From positions 15,904 through 79,903 of the forward strand of contig RFOZ01000001.1 of the NCBI GenBank assembly GCA_009926405.1: a stretch of 64,000 nucleotides of DNA, given 5' to 3'. The stretch is from Cytophagia bacterium. GTDB taxonomy: Bacteria; Bacteroidota; Bacteroidia; UBA7662. The notes beneath the pieces were generated by a model. It ran no database searches, was not told the DNA's origin, and saw only the letters and a program-made list of their open reading frames with translations. The translations under genes were made by a program, and so were the position numbers. Positions 41,796 to 51,000 of this stretch are shown here, in pieces; the first letter of the stretch is position 1, and each line of letters begins with the position of its first letter.

Positions 41796-42264
41796 GTGCC
41801 GAAATACCCCTTGCCACAACCGCGGGTACCAAAGGAGCAGGGTTGCCCCCGTGCAATACAATATCGCGGACCACGGAGGAAGAAACCGCTTGCAATCCGG
41901 GGTCACAGACCAAAAAGAACGTTTCCACCCCAAAAAGGTCCCTGTTCAACTGAGCAATGCTTTTTTCGTTCTCAAAGTCCAAAGTGTTTCGAAGGCCACG
42001 AATCAAAAACGAGGCTCCGATTTCTTGGCAAAAACGGGCTGTTAAATCTTGATAGGTCAGGACCTGAACGCGGCTGTCACCCGTCAACAATTCTTGCAAC
42101 CAACCCAGGCGGGTTGCCAGTTCAAAGAGGTATTTTTTTTCGGTATTGTGTCCAACGCCGACGACTATTCGGTCAAAATGCTGAAGGGAACGCTGAATGA
42201 GGTCCAAATGCCCAAGGGTGATGGGATCAAAGGATCCGGGAAACAAGGCGGTACGAGGGCTCAT
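41773..42264 (-). CDS. coaD: Phosphopantetheine adenylyltransferase
   Basis: CoaD (163 residues) adenylates 4'-phosphopantetheine to dephospho-CoA. The nucleotidyltransferase motif FPGSFDPITLGH is at residues 8-19, FLIRGLRNTLDFENEKSIAQ and the late SSSVVRD are conserved. It is the last gene of a leftward set after rsmD. A TATTTTTG -7 element 67 bases upstream could give it its own promoter. Confidence 0.96.
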   Translation of the reverse strand: MSPRTALFPGSFDPITLGHLDLIQRSLQHFDRIVVGVGHNTEKKYLFELATRLGWLQELLTGDSRVQVLTYQDLTARFCQEIGASFLIRGLRNTLDFENEKSIAQLNRDLFGVETFFLVCDPGLQAVSSSVVRDIVLHGGNPAPLVPAVVARGISALKSDQSL

Positions 42265-42320
42265 GGTTGTGGGGAGGGCTGGATGCCTGATTAAAGAGGC
42301 TTGGCGTGCCTTAAAGGTTG

Positions 42321-42878
42321 TTAACGATATTCAAAAATACAAAAACGGGTGAGACCGTAGGTTAGTACATGTTGAGCCTGGTGGTGGAGACTAAAGCGTT
42401 GGTAAGTGATGGCGTGTTCAATCACAAGCAAACCCCCTGAAACCAGCAAACCCCCGTCCAAAATGCGCTCTACCAATCCCTCTTGCCGTGCATCTCCGTA
42501 AGGTGGGTCGGCCATAATTAATCCAAAGGGTTGACCGCCCATGCTTGATAACGAAAGCGGCCGGTCGTTGGGGGCAAGGAGGTCCGCATCCAGGACGCTC
42601 CAACGGGGCTCGTTTAAGCCTGCGCGTCGCTTGTTCAGGTGCCGAAGGGCCTCCGGATGCCGATCCACGCTTACCAAACGGGCGGCTCCCCGGTTTAGGC
42701 AAGCCAATCCAAGGGTCCCGGTTCCCGCAAACAGGTCCAAAACATCGGTCTGGCTCCAATCCAAACGCGTACTAAGGTGATTGAGCAGGCCCAATGCGGC
42801 CTTGGCAGTCGTGGGTCGGACGACCCAACCTGTTGGCTTGGCGGCTCCTACGGAATGCCTGCGGCTCCTTTCCCTCAT
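42321..42878 (-). CDS. rsmD: 16S rRNA (guanine966-N2)-methyltransferase RsmD family
   Basis: This 185-residue SAM-dependent methyltransferase has VRPTTAKAALGLLNHL at 20-35 (family RPTTdr.kealfn), the SAM motif DVLDLFAGTGTLGL at 45-58 and the N6/N2-amino motif DPPYGDA at 124-130. The family methylates G966 of 16S rRNA. The ATG at 42878 overlaps the stop of the DUF3822 gene in ATGA, so I prefer it. An ATG two codons earlier (42884) is also possible. The N-terminal basic segment is more divergent than in E. coli RsmD. Confidence 0.9.
   Translation of the reverse strand: MRERSRRHSVGAAKPTGWVVRPTTAKAALGLLNHLSTRLDWSQTDVLDLFAGTGTLGLACLNRGAARLVSVDRHPEALRHLNKRRAGLNEPRWSVLDADLLAPNDRPLSLSSMGGQPFGLIMADPPYGDARQEGLVERILDGGLLVSGGLLVIEHAITYQRFSLHHQAQHVLTYGLTRFCIFEYR
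42332..42339 (-). promoter_or_regulatory. Possible -7 element for coaD
   Basis: TATTTTTG on the minus strand lies within the last codons of rsmD and matches TAnnTTTG, 67 bases before the coaD ATG. It has no convincing -33 partner. Confidence 0.25.
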
Positions 42879-43780
42879 TCGCATGCTGCCTGCCAAATCC
42901 GCAGGCCCTCCTGGAGACATTCAAGCCGTGTCAAGGCCAGGTTCGGGATTCCCTGCCCTTGGCCTTGAAAATCCAAGGGCAAAATTTGTTCAAAAGCGTC
43001 TTCCAGGGCAGCGTTAACCTCGGGATCCTTGGTTAGTGGCCTTGGGCCATGCAAAATTTTTGCCCCGTGTTTTTCTTTTTGACGCAACAAGTGAAAAAGC
43101 AAATCGTGGGAATGGTTCACCAGGTAACGACCATGGTGCCATAATTTTTGAGGCTCCATCACCCATATGGAAACATCCCTAGGGCCCGACAACATCGCAA
43201 CATGCAATTTTTTGGCATCAGAAGTGGCAATCCTTTGTTGCCAAAAAGCGGTCCAAAGAACCGAGGCATTGTACAAGGGCCCCAAAGTCGTATCCTGGGT
43301 TAAGGCCTGGTGCAAAGGTTGGGGTATGGCAAAAACCTGAACCGCTTGAAAAGCGGGCCATGCCTGCCAACCGAGACTTTCGCCCCCCAAGGGACCGCAA
43401 ACCGATTCAAAAAGGGGAAGAAGACCGGGAACCTGTTCGGGCTTTTCGACCAAACCTCTTCGACCGGTTCCCCAACCCCATTCCGTCACCAAGCTGAGCG
43501 GCATCCATGTACTCCGCGGCAGGTCCGCTACCCAAGCCTCCCATTGGGGTTTTTTTTGCATCAAGGCCTGGAGGAAGGTTCGGGCCTGTTCGGGTTGAGG
43601 GGTATCCCGGTCCGCAAGCAAACCAACCGTTTCTTCGGAACGATAGGCGCGTAGGGATTCAGGTAGTAGGAGGCCCAGAGGCGGTAAATCCAGAACTTCC
43701 CAGGGGGGACCGATGTACAATTCGTTATCCAAGCCCCATAGGCTAGGATTCCGGAGGGATGGAGGGTGTTCCGCCAACAA
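42875..43780 (-). CDS. DUF3822-family protein
   Basis: This 301-residue protein matches the Bacteroidota-specific DUF3822 family in position (directly before rsmD and coaD) and in general features: an N-terminal half rich in Leu/Pro, and a C-terminal half with VLWTAFWQQRIATSDAKKLH and RYLVNHSHDLLFHLLRQKEK. Family members have been compared with the actin/hexokinase fold, but no function is known. It is cytoplasmic by appearance. It is 8 bases after the upstream membrane-protein gene and overlaps rsmD by 4 bases. Confidence 0.78.
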   Translation of the reverse strand: MLAEHPPSLRNPSLWGLDNELYIGPPWEVLDLPPLGLLLPESLRAYRSEETVGLLADRDTPQPEQARTFLQALMQKKPQWEAWVADLPRSTWMPLSLVTEWGWGTGRRGLVEKPEQVPGLLPLFESVCGPLGGESLGWQAWPAFQAVQVFAIPQPLHQALTQDTTLGPLYNASVLWTAFWQQRIATSDAKKLHVAMLSGPRDVSIWVMEPQKLWHHGRYLVNHSHDLLFHLLRQKEKHGAKILHGPRPLTKDPEVNAALEDAFEQILPLDFQGQGQGIPNLALTRLECLQEGLRIWQAACE

Positions 43781-43788
43781 AAAAGGGC

Positions 43789-44325
43789 TTATTCCCAGTT
43801 GCCGCTCAAATTGGCGTCGACCATGGAGCCAACCCGCAGGACTTTGCGGGTGTCAAACGGAGCCGAGTCTTCCACCTCAAAAACATTGAGCTCCAGGTTG
43901 CTTTTTTTGACTTTCCCGGCTCGCAAAATGAACCGAGCGGTATCAGCGTACGGAACAAAGGGCAAGGAGTCGATAGGGTAATTCTTAAAAAGCGAGTCAG
44001 CCACCGAAATCAAGATGGTTTCGTAGCGAATCCCACGACGGATATCGGCCGAATCATCGGGGTTGCCGATGACTTTGGTGATTTTCATCTTTCCGGTCTT
44101 GGTGTATTGAAGGAGTTTTTCCCACGTATCGGCAAATTCGCCGTTGTTTTCACGGTAGGTTACCTGTGCGGTTCGGATTTGCTTCAGACGGTCAATAACG
44201 GCCGCATAGCGTCGGTCCCGCTCCTTTTCGAAACGCAAAGGTTTGGCCACGGTTTCGATGGTTTCGTAGGTGAGCCAAACAATCAGACCCAGAAGAACGA
44301 GTTTGAGGATGTTTTGGAGGTTCAT
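43789..44325 (-). CDS. Conserved membrane-anchored protein of unknown function
   Basis: This 178-residue protein has one N-terminal transmembrane helix (about residues 6-22, ILKLVLLGLIVWLTYETI) and a soluble remainder that begins with ERDRRYAAVIDRLKQIRTAQ and VTYRENNGEFADTWEKLLQY. This helix-plus-FxDxWxxL pattern resembles pilin-like pseudopilins and is conserved in Bacteroidota next to the DUF3822 gene. Its function is unknown. It is the first gene of the leftward set and faces the CarH-like regulator. Confidence 0.82.
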   Translation of the reverse strand: MNLQNILKLVLLGLIVWLTYETIETVAKPLRFEKERDRRYAAVIDRLKQIRTAQVTYRENNGEFADTWEKLLQYTKTGKMKITKVIGNPDDSADIRRGIRYETILISVADSLFKNYPIDSLPFVPYADTARFILRAGKVKKSNLELNVFEVEDSAPFDTRKVLRVGSMVDANLSGNWE

Positions 44326-44377
44326 AAGGCGGATTTGCCCTGCAATATTACCAACAACACCTCAAATTAGGGTTTGC

Positions 44378-44389
44378 GTTTACGTAAAC
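44378..44389. promoter_or_regulatory. Perfect 12-base palindrome, candidate CarH-like operator
   Basis: GTTTACGTAAAC is a perfect inverted repeat in the 96-base gap between the divergent membrane-protein gene and the MerR/B12 regulator, 32 bases before the regulator ATG. MerR-type regulators bind inverted repeats in or next to their own promoter. No complete TAnnTTTG promoter is found for either gene. A near match CAATATTA (44343-44350, minus strand TAATATTG) may serve the leftward gene. Confidence 0.5.
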
Positions 44390-44421
44390 ATTTTGGGCTC
44401 CTTGGTGTTGAATTCAAGGAC

Positions 44422-45369
44422 ATGGACCGTTTTTCGATAAAAGATATTGAGGCCTTAACTGGCATTCGGGCTGCCACATTGCGAATGTGGGAGTCACGTT
44501 ACAACCTGATCGAGCCCAAGCGAAGTTCGACCAATATTCGTTATTACGACCAGGATGATTTGCGAAAACTGCTGGGGGTCGCCGCATTGATGCGTCAAGG
44601 GGCCAAGATTTCCCGCCTGGCCAAAATGCCGGCGGAGGAGTTGCACCAGGCTGTCCTGCATCAAGAATTGGCCCCGTTGCCATTGGATGAACGGCTGGAA
44701 GCGCTTACCCTTGCCATGATTAGCCTGGATGAACCAGCCTTTCAAAGGCTGCTGACCCGAGCCTTTGACCAATGCGGGGTCGAGGAAGCCATGATGGACC
44801 TGATTTTCCCTTTTTTTCGACGGATCGGGATCTTATGGCAAACAGGGTCCATCAATCCGGCTCACGAACATTTTATTACAAACATCATTCGTCAAAAGTT
44901 GATTGTGGCCATTGATCGTTTGGCGGAACAAGCGGGGCCTGTCCCAACGTCCAACCCAACGTCCAACCCGGCTTACAACGCCCGTCGTTATCTTTTGTAC
45001 CTGCCCGAAGGCGAGTTTCATGAATTGGGCTTGCTTTTTGCTAGTTATCTCCTCAAGGCCCGGGGTCAGCAAGTCGCTTACATCGGTGCGAATGTACCCT
45101 ACCCCGATTTGTTTGTCCTGGATCAGCAATACCGTCCCGATTTCACTCTTTTCTCCATGACCTCTTCCCTGGCCCAGGATTCGGTCGCGGATTATTTGGC
45201 GCGAATCAAGCAGGATTTTCCTCGTTGCATCCATTTGGTGACGGGTCCGTTGGCGGTTCTCGCTGAAGGTCAGGTTCGATGGGAAAGCCCCTTGGTTCTT
45301 GTCAAAGATTTCAAAGACCTGATTGGACGAGTCGAGGCCTATGCGGCCGGAATGTCGGTGGCAGTCTAA
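44422..45369 (+). CDS. MerR-type regulator with cobalamin-binding domain (CarH/LitR-like photoreceptor)
   Basis: This 315-residue protein has a MerR winged helix-turn-helix at about residues 3-70 (FSIKDIEALTGIRAATLRMW, then ESRYNL), a four-helix B12-binding domain (about 85-170) and a Rossmann-like B12 domain (about 185-310). It keeps the residues of light-sensing CarH: W139-x9-E149-H150, which cap adenosylcobalamin, and E198-x-H200-x2-G203, whose His binds cobalt. In CarH the dark tetramer represses carotenoid genes and light breaks it apart. A crtZ-type gene follows after 29 bases. The frame upstream of 44422 holds the promoter region and is unlikely to be coding. Light sensing itself is inferred. 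Confidence 0.88.
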   Translation: MDRFSIKDIEALTGIRAATLRMWESRYNLIEPKRSSTNIRYYDQDDLRKLLGVAALMRQGAKISRLAKMPAEELHQAVLHQELAPLPLDERLEALTLAMISLDEPAFQRLLTRAFDQCGVEEAMMDLIFPFFRRIGILWQTGSINPAHEHFITNIIRQKLIVAIDRLAEQAGPVPTSNPTSNPAYNARRYLLYLPEGEFHELGLLFASYLLKARGQQVAYIGANVPYPDLFVLDQQYRPDFTLFSMTSSLAQDSVADYLARIKQDFPRCIHLVTGPLAVLAEGQVRWESPLVLVKDFKDLIGRVEAYAAGMSVAV

Positions 45370-45398
45370 TAGAATTCTCCTCTGCTTAATCATCCCTC

Positions 45399-45860
45399 AT
45401 GGCCGTTTGGACAGTTTTTTTGGGCGGAATGCTCGGCTTTGGAGGGATGGAATTTTTGGGCTGGATAGTGCACAAATATTTGATGCATGGCCCCTTATGG
45501 TTCATACACCGGACCCATCACCGCCCTTCGGGTCGGGGGTTGGAATGGAACGATGTTTTTTCGTTGGCTTTTGGAGGTTTGGGTTTGTATTTGTTGCTTG
45601 GAGGCCTCGATCCTTTCCGGCCTTTTCAATTGGGGTTGGGTATCGGGGTTTGTTTGTATGGGACCTTGTATTTTGTTCTACACGACGCGTGGGTTCATCG
45701 TCGATGGGTCTTGCCCAGGCCCTTGAACGGCCCCTATATCCAGGCGATGATCAGGGCGCACAGGGCTCATCATGCTTCGTTGAATGCCAAACCCTCTGAA
45801 TCCTACGGGCTTTGGCTGATTCCGCGTAAATTCTGGCCTGGAAGGACGAGCAATCCCTGA
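45399..45860 (+). CDS. crtZ: Beta-carotene hydroxylase, CrtZ type
   Basis: This 153-residue di-iron membrane hydroxylase has all the histidine clusters of CrtZ: H25-x4-H30 (HKYLMH), H37-x2-H40-H41 (HRTHH), H95-x4-H100 (HDAWVH) and H121-x2-H124-H125 (HRAHH). Two or three hydrophobic segments lie between them. CrtZ adds 3-hydroxyl groups to the beta rings of carotene, giving zeaxanthin. It is 29 bases after the CarH-like regulator and most likely in the same transcript. Other carotenoid genes are not in the window. A distant fatty-acid-hydroxylase role is less likely given the pattern and length. Confidence 0.9.
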   Translation: MAVWTVFLGGMLGFGGMEFLGWIVHKYLMHGPLWFIHRTHHRPSGRGLEWNDVFSLAFGGLGLYLLLGGLDPFRPFQLGLGIGVCLYGTLYFVLHDAWVHRRWVLPRPLNGPYIQAMIRAHRAHHASLNAKPSESYGLWLIPRKFWPGRTSNP

Positions 45861-45863
45861 GGC

Positions 45864-45887
45864 TATCTTTGGGTAAAATTCTTACCC
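45864..45887 (+). promoter_or_regulatory. -7 element and inverted repeat abutting the prolyl oligopeptidase start
   Basis: TATCTTTG (45864-45871) matches TAnnTTTG. The final G begins a perfect inverted repeat GGGTAA-AATTC-TTACCC (45871-45887) whose last base touches the ATG at 45888. The likely transcription start lies inside the repeat. It could be an operator or a small hairpin at the very 5' end of the mRNA. Confidence 0.4.
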
Positions 45888-48089
45888 ATGCATGACTTAT
45901 TCAAGATATCCCTTGGCCGCATGGCCAGGTTCTCGGTCGTTTTCAGCTCGTTCCAATTTCAAGTGAAGTACGGTTTGATGGCTCTCGGTTTAGTTCTTTG
46001 GGCCGGAAGGACCCTTGCCCAAGACCAGCCCCTTCGTTACCCCGACACTCGCAGGGTGGATCAAGTGGATACCTACTTTAATCAGGTTGTCGAAGATCCC
46101 TACCGCTGGCTCGAAGACGACCGATCCGAAGAAACAAGTGACTGGGTCCGTCGCCAAAATGAATTAACCTTTGGGTACCTGAAACAAATTACCTACCGTG
46201 ATAAAATTCGGAAGCGCCTGGAGTCGCTTTGGAATTACGAAAAATATTCCGCCCCCTTTCAGGAAGGGGAATACACCTACTTTTACAAGAACAATGGTTT
46301 GCAAAATCAATCGGTGTTATACAGAGAATCTGCGGCCCAGCCCGGTGTGGCCGAGGTTTTTCTGGATCCAAATCTTTTTTCAAAGGACGGAACTTCATCG
46401 CTGGCCGGAATTCAGTTTTCGGAGGATGGTTCCTATTGCGCTTTTCAAATCAGCGAAGGGGGTTCGGATTGGCGTAAAGTGGTGGTCCTGAACACCAAAA
46501 CACGGAAGCAAATGGGTGATACCTTGGTCGATGTCAAGTTTAGTTCCTTGGCCTGGAAAGGGCGTGAAGGGTTCTTTTACTCCAGTTACGACAAACCCCT
46601 TGATGGCTCGGCTTTGTCGGGCAAAACCCAGTTCCACAAATTGTATTACCATCGTTTGGATCAGCCCCAAAAAGCGGACCAACTCGTCTTTGGAGGAGAA
46701 GCCAATCCTTACCGCTACGTCGGTGCGGTGGTGAGCGAGGATGGTCGCTACCTCTTTATTTCAGCCGCCCAAGCCACCTACGGCAACGAATTGTATTTCA
46801 AAGATTTGCATGCCAAAAATGCACCTATCCTGCCGATCATTCAAGGTCTGGAGAACGAAACCGATGTGGTGCATACGGAGGGTGATTCGGTTTATTTGTT
46901 GACCAACCTCAAGGCGCCCAATCGCCGTTTGGTATGGGTCAGCCTCAAGGCGCCGGAATCCCGCTATTGGCAGGATGTCATTTCAGAAACCCAATCTCCA
47001 TTGTCTGTTTCGGCGGTTGGAGGCTACTTTTTTGCGAATTATTTGCAAGACGCCGTCAGCAAAGTTTTTCAATTCAACCTCCAAGGGACCTTGGTTGCGG
47101 AGGTTAAACTACCCGGATTGGGAACGGCCTCTGGTTTTGGCGGGAAGCGTAAAGAAAAAATTTGTTATTATTCCTTCGCGTCCTATACCAGCCCTCCGGT
47201 TATCTACCGCTTGGATTTGTCGGATGGTGTATCGACTGTTTACAAGCAGAGCAAGGTTGATTTTGAACCGGATCAGTACGTAAGTACCCAGGTTTTCTAC
47301 GAGTCCAAGGACGGCACCAAGGTTCCGATGATCTTGACGCATCGTAGGGATGTGGTGCCCAACGGGGACAACCCGGTTTTGCTCTACGGATACGGGGGAT
47401 TTAACATTAGTTTGACGCCTTCATTTTCGGTTTCCAACCTCTTCTTTATGGAGCAGGGTGGTATCTATGCGGTAGCGAATCTGCGCGGTGGGGGAGAGTA
47501 CGGGGACCGTTGGCACGATGCGGGCACCAAGATGCAAAAACAAAATGTATTTGATGACTTTATATCCGCAGCCGAATGGTTAATTAACAACGGATACACC
47601 CAGTCGAGTCGTTTGGCCATTGCCGGGGGCTCTAACGGGGGGCTATTGGTGGGGGCTTGCATGACCCAACGCCCGGATTTGTTCAAGGTATGTTTTCCCG
47701 CGGTGGGGGTTTTGGATATGTTGCGCTATCACACCTTTACAGCTGGTGCCGGTTGGGCCTATGATTACGGTCGTTCGGACGATTCCGAGGCGATGTTTCA
47801 ATACCTACGGGGCTATTCTCCGGTCCACAATGTCAAGGCCAAAACGTCCTATCCGGCGACCATGGTGACCACCGCCGATCACGACGACCGGGTGGTACCG
47901 GCGCATTCTTACAAGTTCATCGCTGAACTCCAAAGCAAGCAAAGCGGGCCATCTCCCGTTTTGATTCGTATTGATGTCAAGGCGGGCCACGGTGCAGGCA
48001 AACCTACTTCCATGATTTTGGACGAGGCCGCCGATAAGTGGTCCTTTATGTTCTATAACATCGATTTTGAACCGTCTTTCAAGCGATAG
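45888..48089 (+). CDS. Prolyl oligopeptidase (S9A family), exported
   Basis: This 733-residue serine peptidase cleaves peptides after proline. It has a seven-bladed propeller in the middle and an alpha/beta hydrolase domain at the C-terminus. The triad is Ser582 in GGSNGG, Asp666 in ADHDDRVVP and His701 in GHGAGK. A hydrophobic stretch at about residues 28-44 ends in RTLAQDQ, a likely signal peptide, so it is probably periplasmic or secreted. The start is uncertain: ATGs at 45888, 45921 and 45978 are in frame, and the last gives a shorter classical signal peptide. It overlaps the AddA-like gene by 11 bases tail to tail. Confidence 0.93.
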   Translation: MHDLFKISLGRMARFSVVFSSFQFQVKYGLMALGLVLWAGRTLAQDQPLRYPDTRRVDQVDTYFNQVVEDPYRWLEDDRSEETSDWVRRQNELTFGYLKQITYRDKIRKRLESLWNYEKYSAPFQEGEYTYFYKNNGLQNQSVLYRESAAQPGVAEVFLDPNLFSKDGTSSLAGIQFSEDGSYCAFQISEGGSDWRKVVVLNTKTRKQMGDTLVDVKFSSLAWKGREGFFYSSYDKPLDGSALSGKTQFHKLYYHRLDQPQKADQLVFGGEANPYRYVGAVVSEDGRYLFISAAQATYGNELYFKDLHAKNAPILPIIQGLENETDVVHTEGDSVYLLTNLKAPNRRLVWVSLKAPESRYWQDVISETQSPLSVSAVGGYFFANYLQDAVSKVFQFNLQGTLVAEVKLPGLGTASGFGGKRKEKICYYSFASYTSPPVIYRLDLSDGVSTVYKQSKVDFEPDQYVSTQVFYESKDGTKVPMILTHRRDVVPNGDNPVLLYGYGGFNISLTPSFSVSNLFFMEQGGIYAVANLRGGGEYGDRWHDAGTKMQKQNVFDDFISAAEWLINNGYTQSSRLAIAGGSNGGLLVGACMTQRPDLFKVCFPAVGVLDMLRYHTFTAGAGWAYDYGRSDDSEAMFQYLRGYSPVHNVKAKTSYPATMVTTADHDDRVVPAHSYKFIAELQSKQSGPSPVLIRIDVKAGHGAGKPTSMILDEAADKWSFMFYNIDFEPSFKR

Positions 48090-51000
48090 GATCCGTTGAT
48101 TCCTCCTCGGCGTAAACCAAAGCGCCTGTGCTGGGGTAGCCTGCCTTTTGGAGGATATCCAAGTATTGATCCAGTTGATCGCTGTGTTCCTTCCGGGGTC
48201 GGCCCGTTTTAAAATCCAAAACCCGGGCGCTTCCGTCTTGGGCCAGGAGAATGAGGTCCGGTTGGAGGCTACTACCGTCCGTCAACAAGACAGGGTGCTC
48301 CCGCAATACGGTGGAACCTTCTTCAAAGAATGGTGTCACTTCAGGTCTTAGGAGGAGGCTACGAGCCCATTGGCTGACTTTTTGTCGGAGGGCTGGTGCA
48401 TAGGATTCATCGTTTTCCCAGTCTTGGATGACGGATTCTGATTTTTGTTGGTGGTGAATCTTGGCCATGAGGCGATGCAAAAGCACGCCTGCTTCGATGG
48501 CTTCGGTCGTGAGATTGGGCCAGTGCATGTTATGCTTCAAGGCGACCGTGGTGTTTGGCAAGGTCCTAGGCATCGAAGCCAAGTCCTGTTGGGTTGCTAT
48601 GGATTCTCCTTCCCCTTTTGATCCTTCCGGCATGAGCGCTTTTGAGTCCGGTTGAAGGCTCCAAGTTTCCGGTTCGCCGGGCCATTCAGGATTTCGTTCG
48701 GTCCGCGTCCACAAGGAGGGGTCCGGGTTCTGGCTTTGGGCAAATTGCCCCCAAATCTTGCCAAGGCTAAACACCGAGTCTTTTTTGCCGCTCCACGCTT
48801 CCGTCAGAATTTCCATATGGGTTTTGGCCCGGGTCAAGGCGACATAAAGGATGTTGATGTAATCCAGGTCGTTGAGTTGGCCCTCGCTCTCGGCCAATGC
48901 CGCAAAGTCTTCCGGAGCGTTTTTGAGGGCAGAGGTTTCCACCAAATGAACCGGAACCTCACCGGGTGGTACTTTTTCTTCCATGCCCCATGAATCAGCG
49001 GGAACATGTGAAATCCATTGATGAGCAAGAACGGGTTTTTTGTTGCGACGGTCCATTTCGGCCACCAAGACCACCGGGAACTGCAAACCCTTGGCACTGT
49101 GCACGGTCATTAATTGGACGGCCTCTTCGGAGGCGGACCCTTGAATTTTTATTTTGTGTCCTACCGTAAGCCACCAATCTTCCAGGTCTTGTACGCGGGG
49201 TCCCTTGGCGCATTGGTTGACCCATTCGTCCAAGAGTCTTTGAACAAAAGGGCTCGGTTCATTGGCCAGGTTCATGACCACCGCCAATTCCTGCATTTGG
49301 GCCGCAAGTGGCAGCGCAAGCAAGGAGGGAATATCCAAAGCAGGAAATCGATCCAAAAGGGCCGAATAGGCATTTCGAGAGGGGTCCTGGAGGTAAATTT
49401 CCAAATCCAAATCCTGGAGAAGGGCTTCTGAATGAACAGGATCTTGGGGTTGATGGAGGAAAAACCAGGCGTGGATTATCTGCCGTACCCTGGGGTTGAG
49501 TCCTAGCAGCAAGTTATCCGGGGATACGACCGCCTGACCCCGGCGAATAAGGCCTTGGGCCAAAGCGGATCCAGTACGGTTGGTACGGACCAAAACAGCG
49601 ATGTCTCTGGCTTTGATCCCCTGTCTTTTGTATTCCTGAATTAAGTTGTAACACACCTCAACCCGATTGGCTTCCAAGCTTCGTTCGGGTATCGATGGAT
49701 CAAAAGCCAAAACCCGGGTCCTGCCTTCCCAGGGCGGGTTGGTGATGGGGTTTAGAGGGTGTTCTTGTTCGACCTCCTGGTAGGTTGAAGACATGAGGCT
49801 TTCCCAATTTTGACGACACCATCCAAAAAATACATTGTTGAAATACAAGATATTATTTTGGGACCGGTAATTGATTTGCAAAGGAATTCCTTGGTATAGT
49901 TCGTCCCAGAGTTTGGACGCGGTGGAGTCCCAGCGCTTAGCAGGTAAAGCGGCCAAAAGCCGGGCATCGCCGTTGCGCCATCGGTAGATAGACTGCTTGA
50001 CATCCCCGACCACCATCGCGGTGCCGCCCGATGCTAAACCATTATCCATCAGGGGTTCCAGGCACTGCCATTGCAAGAGACTGGTATCCTGAAACTCATC
50101 CACCAACATATTGAGGTAACGATGACCAACGCGATCACAGAGGTATTCCGGATGGGTTTTCTGGACCAGGTCGGCGAGTTGAAAGTAGAGAAAGTTCAGG
50201 GGCATTTTGACCTGGGCTCGGCTGTAGTCCGTAAAGTGTTGATACAAGGTGCCAAGCAGGGTGGTAGCGTAGCGCATCTCCAAGACAGCCTGCATTAGGG
50301 CGATATCCGGGGCAGCTGCTTTTTGTTGACCCAAAAAAATCTGTAGTCGGTCGACCCAGCTTTGAAATTCAGGCGGATGGGCGCCTTTTTTTAGGACTCT
50401 GTTTTGTTCGGTGAGCGCCTTGTCAACTTGGGAATGCAGTTTGTGTCCTTCGTTTTGTAGGTGCTTTTCTAAATGATAAATCAAGCCTTTGGCTCCATAA
50501 TGAAGCTGTTCTGCTGAATATCCAGCCAAGGCTAAATCATCCAGCAAGGCACGAGAGCCCTCCCTTTGTTCGCGATGCTTTTCATCCAAAATATTGGCGA
50601 GCTGATCGTAATAGGCAGCGTAATCCGCCGGTTTTATTTTTTGGAGGGTTTCCAGGTAGGGGTAGGCCCTGTCCTGGAACAAGAACGAAGCATAGCGGAC
50701 CAAAAGGTTACGGATGTTCCAGTTTTTTTCGTCCCTGTTGAGGTGTTGCGAAAAATTCAACAACAAGGTCGAAACGTCGTTTTCCTTTTGACCTACCTGG
50801 GCCAAAAAGGGTTCGATAGCCTCTTCGATAAGGGCATCTCGATCCAGCTCAATTTCAAAGTCCTGACCGCTGTGCAATTCCCGATAAAACGGACGAGCCA
50901 TTTGGCTGATAAAGGAATCAATGGTGCCAATCGCAGCATCGCTGTACCGATGCAGCATGGTCCGGTGCAGACGACGCGAACGATCCCGCAAAACCCCTGG

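Noticed and set aside
44943..44968. Short direct repeat coding for TSNPTSNP in the CarH-like gene
   Set aside because: Only two copies of a 12-base unit in a linker between two B12-binding subdomains; it is probably a simple linker duplication.
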